The translations under genes and the position numbers were made by a program. The notes under the pieces are model-generated. The model ran no database searches. It was not told the DNA's origin and saw nothing but the letters and a program-made list of their open reading frames with translations. Below are positions 49,503 through 64,000 of a DNA stretch of 64,000 nt, piece after piece; position 1 is the first letter of the stretch; each line of letters begins with the position of its first letter. Origin of the DNA: Typhlomys cinereus (Eukaryota > Chordata > Mammalia > Rodentia > Platacanthomyidae); assembly GCA_023101885.1 (NCBI GenBank), contig JALPQD010000413.1:1-64000 (forward strand). The letters are read 5' to 3'.

Positions 49503-49765
49503 AACCACATTTTGTCTACTTGTTCATCTATTTGGTCATGATTCTATAGTTTTCATGTGGACACAGGGCAGATCTGTTTTTACATAACCACCAGTCAGCT
49601 TTCTAAAGCAGCTTCACCTCTCTATACTCCCCCCAGCCAGTTTCTCCACATTACTATCAAACCTTACCTGCCTCTCCCTTGTAGCTGTCCTAGTAGCTGT
49701 GGAGTGGTTTTGATTTGCATTTTCCTAGTGACTAATGGTGGTGCCAGACTCTTCCTGTAACCGCT
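49503..49765 (-). mobile_element. Old L1 fragment, antisense
   Basis: Contains 'TTTTGATTTGCATTTTCC' and 'TAGTGACTAATGGTGGTG', classic complement of the L1 ORF2 C-terminal region. Confidence 0.75.
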
Positions 49766-49774
49766 GCTCATCCA

Positions 49775-50790
49775 TTGTTCCAGTTACATCTCTTTTACGG
49801 ATATGAAGGCATGACCAAAACAGCCTAATAATGTATTAAGGGGGTTTATTTTTGGCTTACATCAGCATAGCGGAAGAGCTCACACCAATGTAAGTAGCCA
49901 AGGGAACTGGCCGTGCCACATCCACAAAAGCATACTTTCTTTTTTTTTCTTTCTTTCTTTCTTTTTTTTTTTAACATTTTTTATTATTATTTCCGCTCAT
50001 ACAAACTTAATAGGTACACCGGTTCCCTCCCTCCCTCCTCCTCCCCCCGGCCCCCCTCCCCTCACCCCTCCCTCTCCATCCCCCAGTGCCTCCCCCCCCA
50101 AATCCCAGGAGAATCCTTTAATATGCATGCCAAACTCTCCTCTGGGTCCTCCTCTCTGATGACGTACAAGGACCCAGTGGCATTTCCCTGAACCCTTTCC
50201 TGTGTTCCCCTTAAGCATAGGAACACTACTGTGGCTGTCAATCCCTTGGTGCCTTTAGCAAATGCTAGACTTTGTGGGGTCAATAGTGTGTTGGACATTG
50301 TGCAGGGCATGCAAAGTCCAATTATGATTGCTTCGGCCCTAACTTGTGTGGAGTATCGTGCATATCATTGCTCCTCCCATCCTTGTGCTCTTATAATCTT
50401 ACCGCCCCCTCTTCCACAAATTTCCCTGAGCTTCAGGATGGGGGGAGATTAGGCTGGCCTTGTTCTAGGTGGTTGATATAGAGTCTCTGAAGTTCTGGAT
50501 TGTGGTTTGTTGGTTTTCTTTTGCAGTTCTGCTGCTCCTGCAATGCCCTTCACTCCATCCTGATGGGAAAAGCATACTTTCTTGCTTACTAATCTGCCAG
50601 TCTGAAATACTGAACCAGCTCTGAAATAAGGAACCAGCTCTCTTCATCTTTTCACTTGCCCAAGGAATAGTCCCACCCACTACATAATCTCCCACAGACT
50701 TGCTTAGGACTTGCCTTAACTAAATAACTTCACAAATCTGAAAACACACACACACCAATGCACCCAAAACCTCGGCCTTCAGTTGTCAAC
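49775..50790 (-). mobile_element. MaLR-type LTR, antisense, split by a young L1 3' end
   Basis: Left piece to 49941 contains 'GGCATGACCAAAACAGCC' and 'GGGGTTTATTTTTGGC'; right piece from 50568 continues with 'CTTGCCCAAGGAATAGTCCC'. It is interrupted by the L1 described separately. Confidence 0.65.
49942..50567 (-). mobile_element. Young L1 3' end, antisense, with 16-bp target-site duplication
   Basis: Flanked by 'AAAAGCATACTTTCTT' at 49926-49941 and 50568-50583 with no mismatch. T-rich tail complement, 'CGCTCATACAAACTTAATAG', long C-rich tract, then a body nearly identical to 16318-16930. It is 5'-truncated within the 3' UTR. Confidence 0.95.
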
Positions 50791-50807
50791 TAACTGCCAC
50801 ACATATC

Positions 50808-51236
50808 TTTCTTTTTTTTTTATTTCTTTATTTTTTCCACTCATACAAACTTAATAGGTACCCCTTCCTCCCTCCACTCCTCCCTGGATCCCCTTACTTC
50901 CTCCCCCCTTATCCCTTTCTTTTCATCTCCCCTCCCTCCCTTTACCCCAGTGCCCCTCCCCCCATCCCTGGAGCATTCTTTAGTGTGAATGTCAAACTTC
51001 CCTCTGGGTCCTCCATTCTAATGAGGTGTAAGGACTCAGTAGCATTGCCTAGAGCACTTTCTTGTGTTCCCCTTTAGTATAAGAACACTATTGTGGCTGT
51101 TAATCCCTTGCTTCTAAGGATCGTAGTGCCTGTGATCCATGCTAGACTTGGGGGGGGGGTCAATGATATGTTGGTCATTCCGCAGGTCATGCAAAGTCCT
51201 ATTATGGTTACTTTGGCCCTAACTTGCATGCACATC
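50808..51236 (-). mobile_element. Older L1 3' end of the same lineage, antisense
   Basis: Same layout as 49942-50567 ('CACTCATACAAACTTAATAG', then C-rich tract) but with many substitutions, so an older copy. It abuts a different, much older L1 at 51237. Confidence 0.85.
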
Positions 51237-52130
51237 TTGAGGAATGGATTCAAAATCCTTTACTCATTTTTAGAATTGGATGATTTGTCCTTTATTACTG
51301 AGTTGTAAAAATTCTTTATATATTCTAGATACAGCCTCTTATCAGATGTACAACTTGCAAGTTTCCTTCTGTCTTGAAGATTATCTTTTCACATAATGAT
51401 GTCTTTGAAAGTCCAAATGTTTTAATTTGGATGAAGTCCAGTTTCTTTATTTTTTTTTTCTCTTATTCATTTATGTAGCTAGTGTCCCATCTAAATGAGC
51501 TTAGTCTAAGGGCATGAAGACTTGTTCCTTGTAAGAGTTTTATGATTCTAGGTCATGTTTAGTTCTTTGGAGCATTTTAATTGATTATGAAGTTGCAATT
51601 CAGCTTGTGCTTAGTCCCTGGCACCATTTGTTCAAATGATGAGTCTTTCCCAACTGAGTTGTCTTGGTATCGCTGCTGATCATCAAGTGACCAGACCTAA
51701 TGTGGGTTTAGTTCAAGACTCTCGATTCTATTTTATTGGTCTTTATGTCCTTCCTTTTATTTATGGAAGTTCCACAGAGCCTGGATTACTGTAATGTTGT
51801 AATGAATTTTTAATGAGAAATGTATTCTGGTTTTGTTCTCTCGGATTTGTTGTAAGAATGCTGTGCTTTGCATTTCTCTGTAACTTCTGAAAAAAATGAA
51901 AAATGAGCAGGATCCCATTAAAATATTGGGTCAGTTTAAGAAATGTTTTGTTCATTTAGTTCTTCAGTTTCTTTCAACTGGACTTCGTACTTTTCAGTAT
52001 GCAGGCTTTTGCACTTCTGTGAAGTTTACTCCTACGTATCTGATTATGTTGATTTTAACACAGGTGGAACTGTTGTTTTACTTTTATTTTCAAATAATTA
52101 CTTCTCGAACACAGAAAAATTTGTAAAATG
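51237..52130 (-). mobile_element. Old L1 3' half, antisense (in duplication copy A)
   Basis: 'GAGTTGTAAAAATTC', 'TTTATATATTCTAGATAC' and 'GGATGAAGTCCAGTTTC' are the complement of the L1M ORF2/3' UTR junction. The same sequence, with deletions, is at 60454-61265. Confidence 0.8.
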
Positions 52131-53157
52131 ATCTTGTATCCTCAAACCATGGTGAGCTTGTTTATTAACTATGCTTTGTTCTGGATTACTCCTATATGCA
52201 CGGCGATCTACACACGAGCAGGGTTACTTCTTCCCTTTCACTCTGGTTTCATTTTCTTGTCTGATCACCCTAGCATCTTTTGGCATCCCTAATTCTGACA
52301 TTTTGGTGATTTCCAGGGCACACCAGTGTAGTCACTGCCCTCCTGCCTCTACCCTATGGAGGATGCCCAGGCTCTCCTGAGGCAGTTTAAATCTCTAGTA
52401 TTCTGGCCTCTTCCATCCTTTCTGACCATATCTTCCCAGTCTTCAGATGGCCACACCCATCACCTTCCCACTTCCCCCTTCATGTCTGTCCTTCTCTGAT
52501 AGGCTCTTCATGCAGTCTCTGTGTCATTATCTTCCCTTGGTTTGTCAATTCTATTTCAGCTAAATTTTCAGTTAAATCCAGCTGTGACTCATGCTAGCTT
52601 ACCATTCTGTCACTCTTACCTGAGACCCTCAGAGGAAGGAGCACTATTTTGCTACTTCGGTCATATTGAGAATTGAACCCAGGTCCTTCTGCACTAGTAA
52701 GTGTCTTCCTTCTGAGCTAAGTCCCAGCTCCTCTGAGAAGTCCTAACTCACCATAAGAGCAGCGTTGGGGACAGGACAATGCAAGCTCGTGTAAGGAAGG
52801 CCTCTTGCCATTTGTTTCTGATAAGAACACATTCATTTCTTTATTTTTTCAGAAGGAACCTGTGGGCTACTACTGACGCATGAGCCAATCTCCTGATGCC
52901 TTTCTTGGGTGGTGCTTGGCAGGAAGGGTGAGACCCTTGGCTCTAAGGATCTCACACCCAAGCAGCACCTAGCCCTTTATTGCCCCCACCAGCATAAACA
53001 CAGCCACTGTAGCCCTGCATACCCTGTGGGTGGTGACCTGCACTGACCCTCCCCAGCCCTCTCTCTGCCCAAGAATGTCGGTAGAGAAAACCCTGTCCAT
53101 GATTTTACTGTGACTCATATGCTAATGGCTGTGGAGATAAATAAAATCTAACAATAC
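52131..53157. other. No gene recognised (within copy A)
   Basis: Unique-looking sequence shared with copy B. I found no splice-flanked exon. Confidence 0.4.
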
Positions 53158-53585
53158 ATCATAGTTAGATACAGGTGTCAACTTCATGTTTGAAAATTTG
53201 AGTTCTGAGCACATTTATAGGGAATTTGTAGATGAGTTAAACCCAGAGCAAACTTGGAGAAGATTATCTAGTTGATGAGGAAGGTCCAGCCCATGGCGAG
53301 CAGGACTAGTGCCTGGGCACGTGAATAAAATGGAAGGAACTGTTTGAGAAAGCTGGCATCCTTCTGTATACTTGGCCAGACATGCTGGTCAGGCAAGTAA
53401 AGATTGTCTCCCTCTCTGCTGTTACATGGACATGGTGTGGTCAGTTCCCTCAACCCTTTGGTGATGGTACATGCTGTCTTGCCAAGCTGGACTGAGAACT
53501 ATAACCAACAATTGTAAGAGAAAATAAACTTAGTTCCCTTAAGCTGTTTGATAGTGATTTTATCAGCAGCCATACAGAGTAGCTG
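53158..53585 (+). mobile_element. Rodent LTR (MaLR-like), sense, copy A
   Basis: 'ACAGGTGTCAACTTCATG' start, 'GTAAAGATTGTCTCC' middle and 'GAAAATAAACTTAG' polyadenylation-type end. It is related to the element at 19365. Confidence 0.65.
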
Positions 53586-54688
53586 CAACACTAGCACTGA
53601 CCTTTCATGAGAGTTCCAGATTTGCATCATGGACAGATAGATTCACCCGTTCACTTATTTGTTTGTTCATTCTTGGGCCCTTTCACTGATCTGATTAGTC
53701 AGCAGGCGGCTCTTGTGCTTTTTTGTGTCTCTGTGCTATTAGACTTTAGAACTAGGATGGTCCACCAAAGAACCATGACTCCTTTGAAAGTATCAGCACT
53801 GGGTATAGTTATCAATTGTTAGAACTAGCACAAGGAATGCATGAAATGAAAATAATTCCTGTCTCAGGTTTCTAACAAGTTCCATGAAAACTAGATATCT
53901 AGTAATGCTCAAATTGTAACATCTACCTTTTTTATGAGTTTAAGAACAAATCTACATTTCCATTTAAGCATGAGCATATCAGAAATAATGTAATTCAGCA
54001 ATGTGATTTAAAAGTCTTAATTTAAATCATTAAGATTTGAACTTGCAGTAGTTTTAAAGATAAATTCTTTTTGATAAAAACATGAATTATTTCTTCTTAG
54101 GAAATATCTTTGACCAGTAGATTTTTTAAAATGAAGAAAATTCTAAACAGAAACATACTTATAGACCTTTAAACATAAAAGAAAATCAAGATAAAAAAAA
54201 AAAGCACATGCACAAATAATGGAAAAACTGGTAAAATCCAAATAAACATAGTACTTTAGTTATTCCAAGATTAATTTCCTTCTTTGTATATATGTTCTAC
54301 CAGTGACAAAAGACGTTAACATAAGAAGTTGAGTGTACGGTGCATAGGAACGTTCAGCACTGCTTTGATTCTTCCGAATCTAAAATATTCCTTATTTTGA
54401 AGTGTTAGTTCTCCTGCGTCTTCCTCCTAGTTCTGGTTGCAGATGTGTACCCCATACCGCCCCCCAGCTAGCTGATCTCTGTTGAGTCTTTCTAAGGCAT
54501 TCAAGTTGGCTTTCACAGAAGAAGTGTCTCTTTCAATTTGCACCCATATGTCACTGCGCTACTACAGAAGTAACTAAAACTAGCCTGAGTCTTTTAGAGA
54601 AGAGCACCACACCCCCTGACTGGCATGCAACTTCCTTGGGAGAGATGCAGTGAGAGACAGGAACAAAGAGCCAGAGGAAGAGCTGGAG

Positions 54689-54691
<3 letters not shown>

Positions 54692-54722
<31 letters not shown>
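54692..54722 (+). repeat. (AG)n microsatellite
   Basis: About 15 AG units, just past the end of the visible match to copy B. Confidence 0.95.
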
Positions 54723-57933
<3,211 letters not shown>

Positions 57934-58284
57934 TCACACAGCCATCACCTCCTCCCCGGGGGAGATGCCTGACATTTGTCTCTCAACATTGATAGTAAGT
58001 CTTTCCCCTCTTCCTTTCACACTTGAGAAAGCTCAAATCACTGGACGTGTTAACATTTGTCTTTCATCTGAAAAGATATCCATATTTTCATTAGATTCTA
58101 CAACTCTACTATCGCAGTGAATGAAGTCATAATGCTGATAACAGTTAATTAGTTTTCCATGTTATATGGATACTGTTATTTAGTAGCAGTTTTGTACAAA
58201 GGAGAACATACCAGACTTGCTCATGGCAGTATGGGTTGTACCAGTGCAAAGACACCCATAGGATGTTCTATGGCAAGTCAAGAC

Positions 58285-58440
58285 CAATGGTTGTGACCTG
58301 TCACTTCCACTTGGGAGGCTGAGGCAGGAGACTGCAAGGATGGGGCCAGCATGAGCTACACCACACAGAGGTCAAAGCCAGCTCAACATAGTGAGACCTT
58401 ATTAACAAATTCATAAACAAAAACAAGAAAAGAAATGGTC
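58285..58440 (+). mobile_element. B1-like SINE in the intron
   Basis: 'ACTTGGGAGGCTGAGGCAGG' and a second half with 'CAACATAGTGAGACC', then an A-rich tail. It lies in the intron between the two tail exons, on the strand opposite to the gene. Confidence 0.85.
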
Positions 58441-58583
58441 TGTTTCCAGTCTTCATTCTCTGGTGAAACGTGCGTTCCTGCCCTGGTTCTGAGCTCTGCT
58501 CCACTCCATACGCTTCTCCCTTGCTTCCCCTTCTTGAAGATGCACCCTGGTCCTAGCGTTCCGAGGCACCGAGGGTGGACTCA

Positions 58584-60453
<1,870 letters not shown>

Positions 60454-61265
60454 TTGGATGATTTGTCCTTATTACTGAGTTGTAAAAATTCTTTATATAT
60501 TCTAGATACAGCTTTATCAGATGTACAACTTGCAAGTTTCCTTCTGTCTTGAAGATTATCTTTTACATAATGTGTCTTTGAAAGTCCAAATGTTTAATTT
60601 GGATGAAGTCCAGTTTCTTTATTTTTTTCTTCTTCATTTATGTAGTAGTGTCCCATCTAAATGAGCTTAGTTAAGGGCATGAAGACTTGTTCCTTGTAAG
60701 AGTTTATGATTCTAGGTCATGTTTAGTTCTTTGGAGCATTTTAATGATATTGAAGTTGCAATTCAGCTGTGCTTAGTCCTGGACCATTGTTCAAATGATG
60801 AGTCTTTCCAACTGAGTTGTCTTGGTATCGCTGCTGATCTCAAGTGACAGACCTAATGTGGGTTTAGTTCAAGACTTCGATTCTATTTTATTGGTCTTTA
60901 TGTCCTTCCTTTTATGGAAGTTCCACAGAGCCTGGATTACTGTAATGTTGTAATGAATTTTTATGAGAAATGTATTCTGGTTTGTTCTCTGGATTTGTTG
61001 TAAGAATGCTGTGCTTTGCATTTCTCTGTAACTCTGAAAAAAATGAAAAAGAGCAGGATCCCATTAAAATATTGGGTCAGTTTAAGAAATGTTTTGTTCA
61101 TTTAGTCTTCAGTTTCTTTCAAACTGGACTTCGTACTTTTCAGTATGCAGGTTTTGCACTTCTGTGAAGTTTACTCCTAGTATCTGATTATGTTGATTTT
61201 AACACAGGTGGAACTGTTGTTTACTTTATTTTCAAATAATTACTTCTCGAACCACGAAAAAATTT
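60454..61265 (-). mobile_element. Old L1 3' half, antisense, copy B
   Basis: Counterpart of 51276-52130 with many one-base deletions. Confidence 0.8.
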
Positions 61266-62275
61266 AAAATGATCTTGTATCCCAAACCATGGTGAGCTTG
61301 TTTATTAACTTGCTTTGTTCTGGATTACTCCTATGCACGGCGATCTACACACGAGCAGGGTATTTCTTCCCTTTCACCCTGGTTTCATTTTTTGTCTGAT
61401 CACCCTAGCATCTTTTGGCATCCCTAATTCTGACATTTTGGTGATTTCCAGGGCACACCAGTGTAGTCACTGCCCTCCTGCCTTACCCTATGAGGATGCC
61501 CAGGCTCTCCTGAGGCAGTTTAAATCTCTAGTATCTGGCCTCTTCCATCCTTTCTGACCATATCTTCCCAGTCTTCAGATGGCCACCACCCATCACCTCC
61601 CACTTCCCCTTCATGTCTGTCCTTCTCTGATAGGCTCTTCATGCAGTCTCTGTCATTATCTCCTTGGTTTGTCAATTCTATTTCAGCTAAATTTTCAGTT
61701 AAATCCAGCTGTGACTCTGCTGCTTACCATTCTGTCACTCTTACCTGAGACCCTCAGAGGAAGGAGCACTATTTTGCTACTTCGGTCATATTGAGAATTG
61801 AACCCAGGTTCTTCTGCACTAGTAAGTGTCTTCCTTCTGAGCTAAGTCCCAGCTCCTCTGAGAAGTCCTAACTCACCATAAGAGCAGCGTTGGGGACAGG
61901 ACAATGCAAGCTCTGTAAGGAAGGCTCTTGCCATTTGTTTCTGATAAGAACACATTCATTTCTTTATTTTTCAGAAGGAAACCTGTGGGCTACTACTGAC
62001 GCATGAGCCAATCTCCTGATGCCTTTCTTGGGTGGTGCTTGGCAGGAAGGGTGAGACCCTTGGCTCAAGGATCTCACACCCAAGCAGCACCTAGCCCTTT
62101 ATTGCCCCCACCAGCATAAAACAGCCACGTAGCCCTGCATACCCGTGTGGTGGTGACCTGCACTGACCTCCCAGCCTCCTTCTGCCCAAGAATGTCGGTA
62201 GAGAAAACTGTCATGATTTTACTGTGACTCATATGCTAATGGCTGTGGAGATAAATAAAATCTAACAATACATCA

Positions 62276-62697
62276 TAGTTAGATACAGGTGTCACTTCAT
62301 GTTTGAAAATTTGAGTTCTGAGCACATTTGTAGGGAATTTGTAGATGAGTTAAACCCAGAGCAAACTTGGAGAAGATATCTAGTTGATGAGGAAGGTCCA
62401 GCCCATGGCGGCGAGGACTAGTGCCTGGGCACGTGAATAAAATGGAAGGAACTGTTTGAGAAAGTGGCATCCTTCTGTATACTTGGCCAGACATGCTGGT
62501 CAGGCAAGTAAAGATTGTCTCCCTCTCTGCTGTTACATGGACATGTGTGGTCAGTTCCCTCAACCCTTTGGTGATGGTACATGCTGTCTTGCCAGCTGGA
62601 CTAGAACTATAACCAACAATTGTAAGGAAAATAAACTTAGTTCCCTTAAGCTGTTTGATAGTGATTTTATCAGCAGCCATACAGAGTATGCAACACT
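62276..62697 (+). mobile_element. Rodent LTR (MaLR-like), sense, copy B
   Basis: Counterpart of 53158-53585, with scattered deletions. Confidence 0.65.
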
Positions 62698-63280
62698 AGA
62701 CACTGACCTTTCATGAGAGTTCCAGATTTGCATCATGGACAGATAGATTCACCTCACTTATTGTTTGTTCATTCTTGGCCCTTTCACTGATTGATTAGTC
62801 AGCAGGCGGCTCTTGTGCTTTTTTGTGTCTCTGTGCTATTAGGACTTTAGAACTAGGATGGTCCACCAAAGAACCATGACTCCTTTGAAAGTATCAGCAC
62901 TGGGTATAGTTATCAATTGTTAGAACTAGCACAAGGAATGCATGAATGAAAATAATCCTGTCTCAGGTTTCTAACAAGTTCCATGAAAACTAGATATCTA
63001 GTAATGCTCAGATTGTAACATCTATTTTTATGAGTTTAAGAACAAATCTACATTTCCATTTAAGCATGGCATATCAGAAATAATGTAATTCAGCAATGTG
63101 ATTTAAAAGTCTTAATTTAAATCATTAAGATTTGAACTTGCAGTAGTTTTAAAGATAAAATTCTTTTTGATAAAAACAAGTATTCTTCTTAGGAAATATC
63201 TCTGACCAGTAGATTTTTTAAAATGAAGAAAATTCTAAACAGAAACATACTTATAGACCTTTAAACATAAAAGAAAATCA

Positions 63281-63551
63281 GGCTGGAGAGGTGGCTCAGG
63301 GGTTAGCCTCCGCCTTGCAGGCAAAGTCTGAGTTCGGATCCAAGATCCCCGTATAGACGCCAGGCGGAAGCAGGGGCGGCCTGCGCTTTGGTCCTGGTAG
63401 GGCGGAGTGTGCAATCCCGGGGCAGAAGGAGGTGAGACGTCCATGGTGGTTCCCGATTTCCGTAGTTCTACACACACAGACACACACGCGCGCGCAACAC
63501 ACCGCATATGCACACAGTGAATAATAATAATAATAAAAATTAAAAAAAAAA
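63281..63551 (+). mobile_element. tRNA-derived SINE present only in copy B
   Basis: Head 'GGCTGGAGAGGTGGCTCAGG', GC-rich body, CA/CGCG tail and A-rich end. It is flanked by 'AAAAGAAAATCA' at 63269-63280 and 63552-63563. The same 12-mer occurs once, empty, at 54177-54188 in copy A. The SINE body itself has deletions compared with the copy at 22256, as expected if copy B is unpolished. Confidence 0.95.
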
Positions 63552-64000
63552 AAAAAGAAAATCAAGATAGAAAAAAAAAAGCACATGCACAAATAATGGA
63601 AAAACTGGTAAAATCCAATAAACATAGTACTTTAGTTATTCCAAGATTAATTTCCACTGTGATATATGTTCTACCAGTGACAAAAGACTTTACATAAGAA
63701 GTGGAGTGTAAGGTGCATAGGACGTTCAGCACTGCTTTGATTCTTCCGAATCTAAATATCTCTATTTTGAAGTGTTGGTTTCGCGTCTTCCTCCTAGTTC
63801 TGGTTGCAGATGTATACCCCATACCGCCCCCCAGCTAGCTGATCTCTGGGAGTCTTCTAAGAAGTGTCTCTTTTAATTTGCACCCATATGTCACTGCGCT
63901 ACTACAGAAGTAACTAAAACTAGCCTGAGTCTTCTAGAGAAGAGACCACACCCCCGACTGGCATGCAACTTCCTTGGGGAGATGCAGTGGAGAGACAGGA

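Larger units (their letters stand above)
51276..54662 (+). repeat. Direct duplication, copy A (clean)
   Basis: Aligned by eye along its whole length with 60454-64000 in the same orientation. It contains an old L1, an LTR (53158-53585) and unique sequence. The unoccupied SINE target 'AAAAGAAAATCA' lies at 54177-54188. Copy A keeps full homopolymers. Confidence 0.95.
60454..64000 (+). repeat. Direct duplication, copy B (indel-rich), runs off the window
   Basis: Matches 51276-54662 in order and orientation but is about 4% shorter once its SINE is removed. The losses are mostly single bases scattered through unique and homopolymer sequence. Substitutions are few. This is the profile of uncorrected long reads, not of old paralogues. 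Confidence 0.95.

Overview
This is a 64-kb piece of mammalian nuclear DNA, almost certainly from a rodent that is not mouse or rat. The evidence is the abundance of long (CA)n, (CT)n and (GATA)n arrays, B1- and B4-like SINEs, Lx-like LINE-1 3' ends, MaLR-type LTRs, and many copies of a tRNA-derived SINE that is not a mouse or rat subfamily. No bacterial gene, phage, CRISPR array or operon is present. I could not fix the genus from memory; a castorimorph, dipodoid or similar rodent would fit.

Only three short stretches look like real protein-coding sequence, and all belong to one gene of the ENTREP (FAM189A) family of endosomal tetraspan proteins with PPxY motifs. They are a 108-bp exon for the last transmembrane helix at 45327-45434 on the plus strand, and two exons for the proline-rich cytoplasmic tail at 58585-58745 and 57778-57913 on the minus strand. 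The exons join in frame with consensus splice sites, so the gene looks intact, but its exons lie on opposite strands. One gene cannot be arranged like that, so part of 45-60 kb is inverted, most likely by misassembly.

The right-hand part also carries a 3.4-kb direct duplication (51276-54662 and 60454-64000). The second copy has dense single-base deletions, like unpolished long-read sequence, and holds a SINE insertion missing from the first. This looks like an allelic copy kept twice rather than a biological duplication.

The rest is intronic or intergenic repeat. The region 0-20 kb has LTR, L1 and SINE fragments, a perfect 134-bp inverted repeat (3.2-4.1 kb) and a microsatellite/minisatellite cluster (14.3-14.7 kb). 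The region 20.6-26.9 kb is one old L1 copy broken by a SINE and by a younger L1 3' end. At 29.0-29.95 kb is a nuclear copy of mitochondrial DNA (ND1, tRNA-Ile, tRNA-Gln, tRNA-Met, ND2) split by a SINE. The region 30-45 kb is mostly old repeats and simple repeats. At 46.7-47.0 kb is a unique block that may be a conserved regulatory element. The region 47-52 kb has nested young L1 3' ends with clear target-site duplications. No new multi-gene system was found; the notable points are the structural anomalies.
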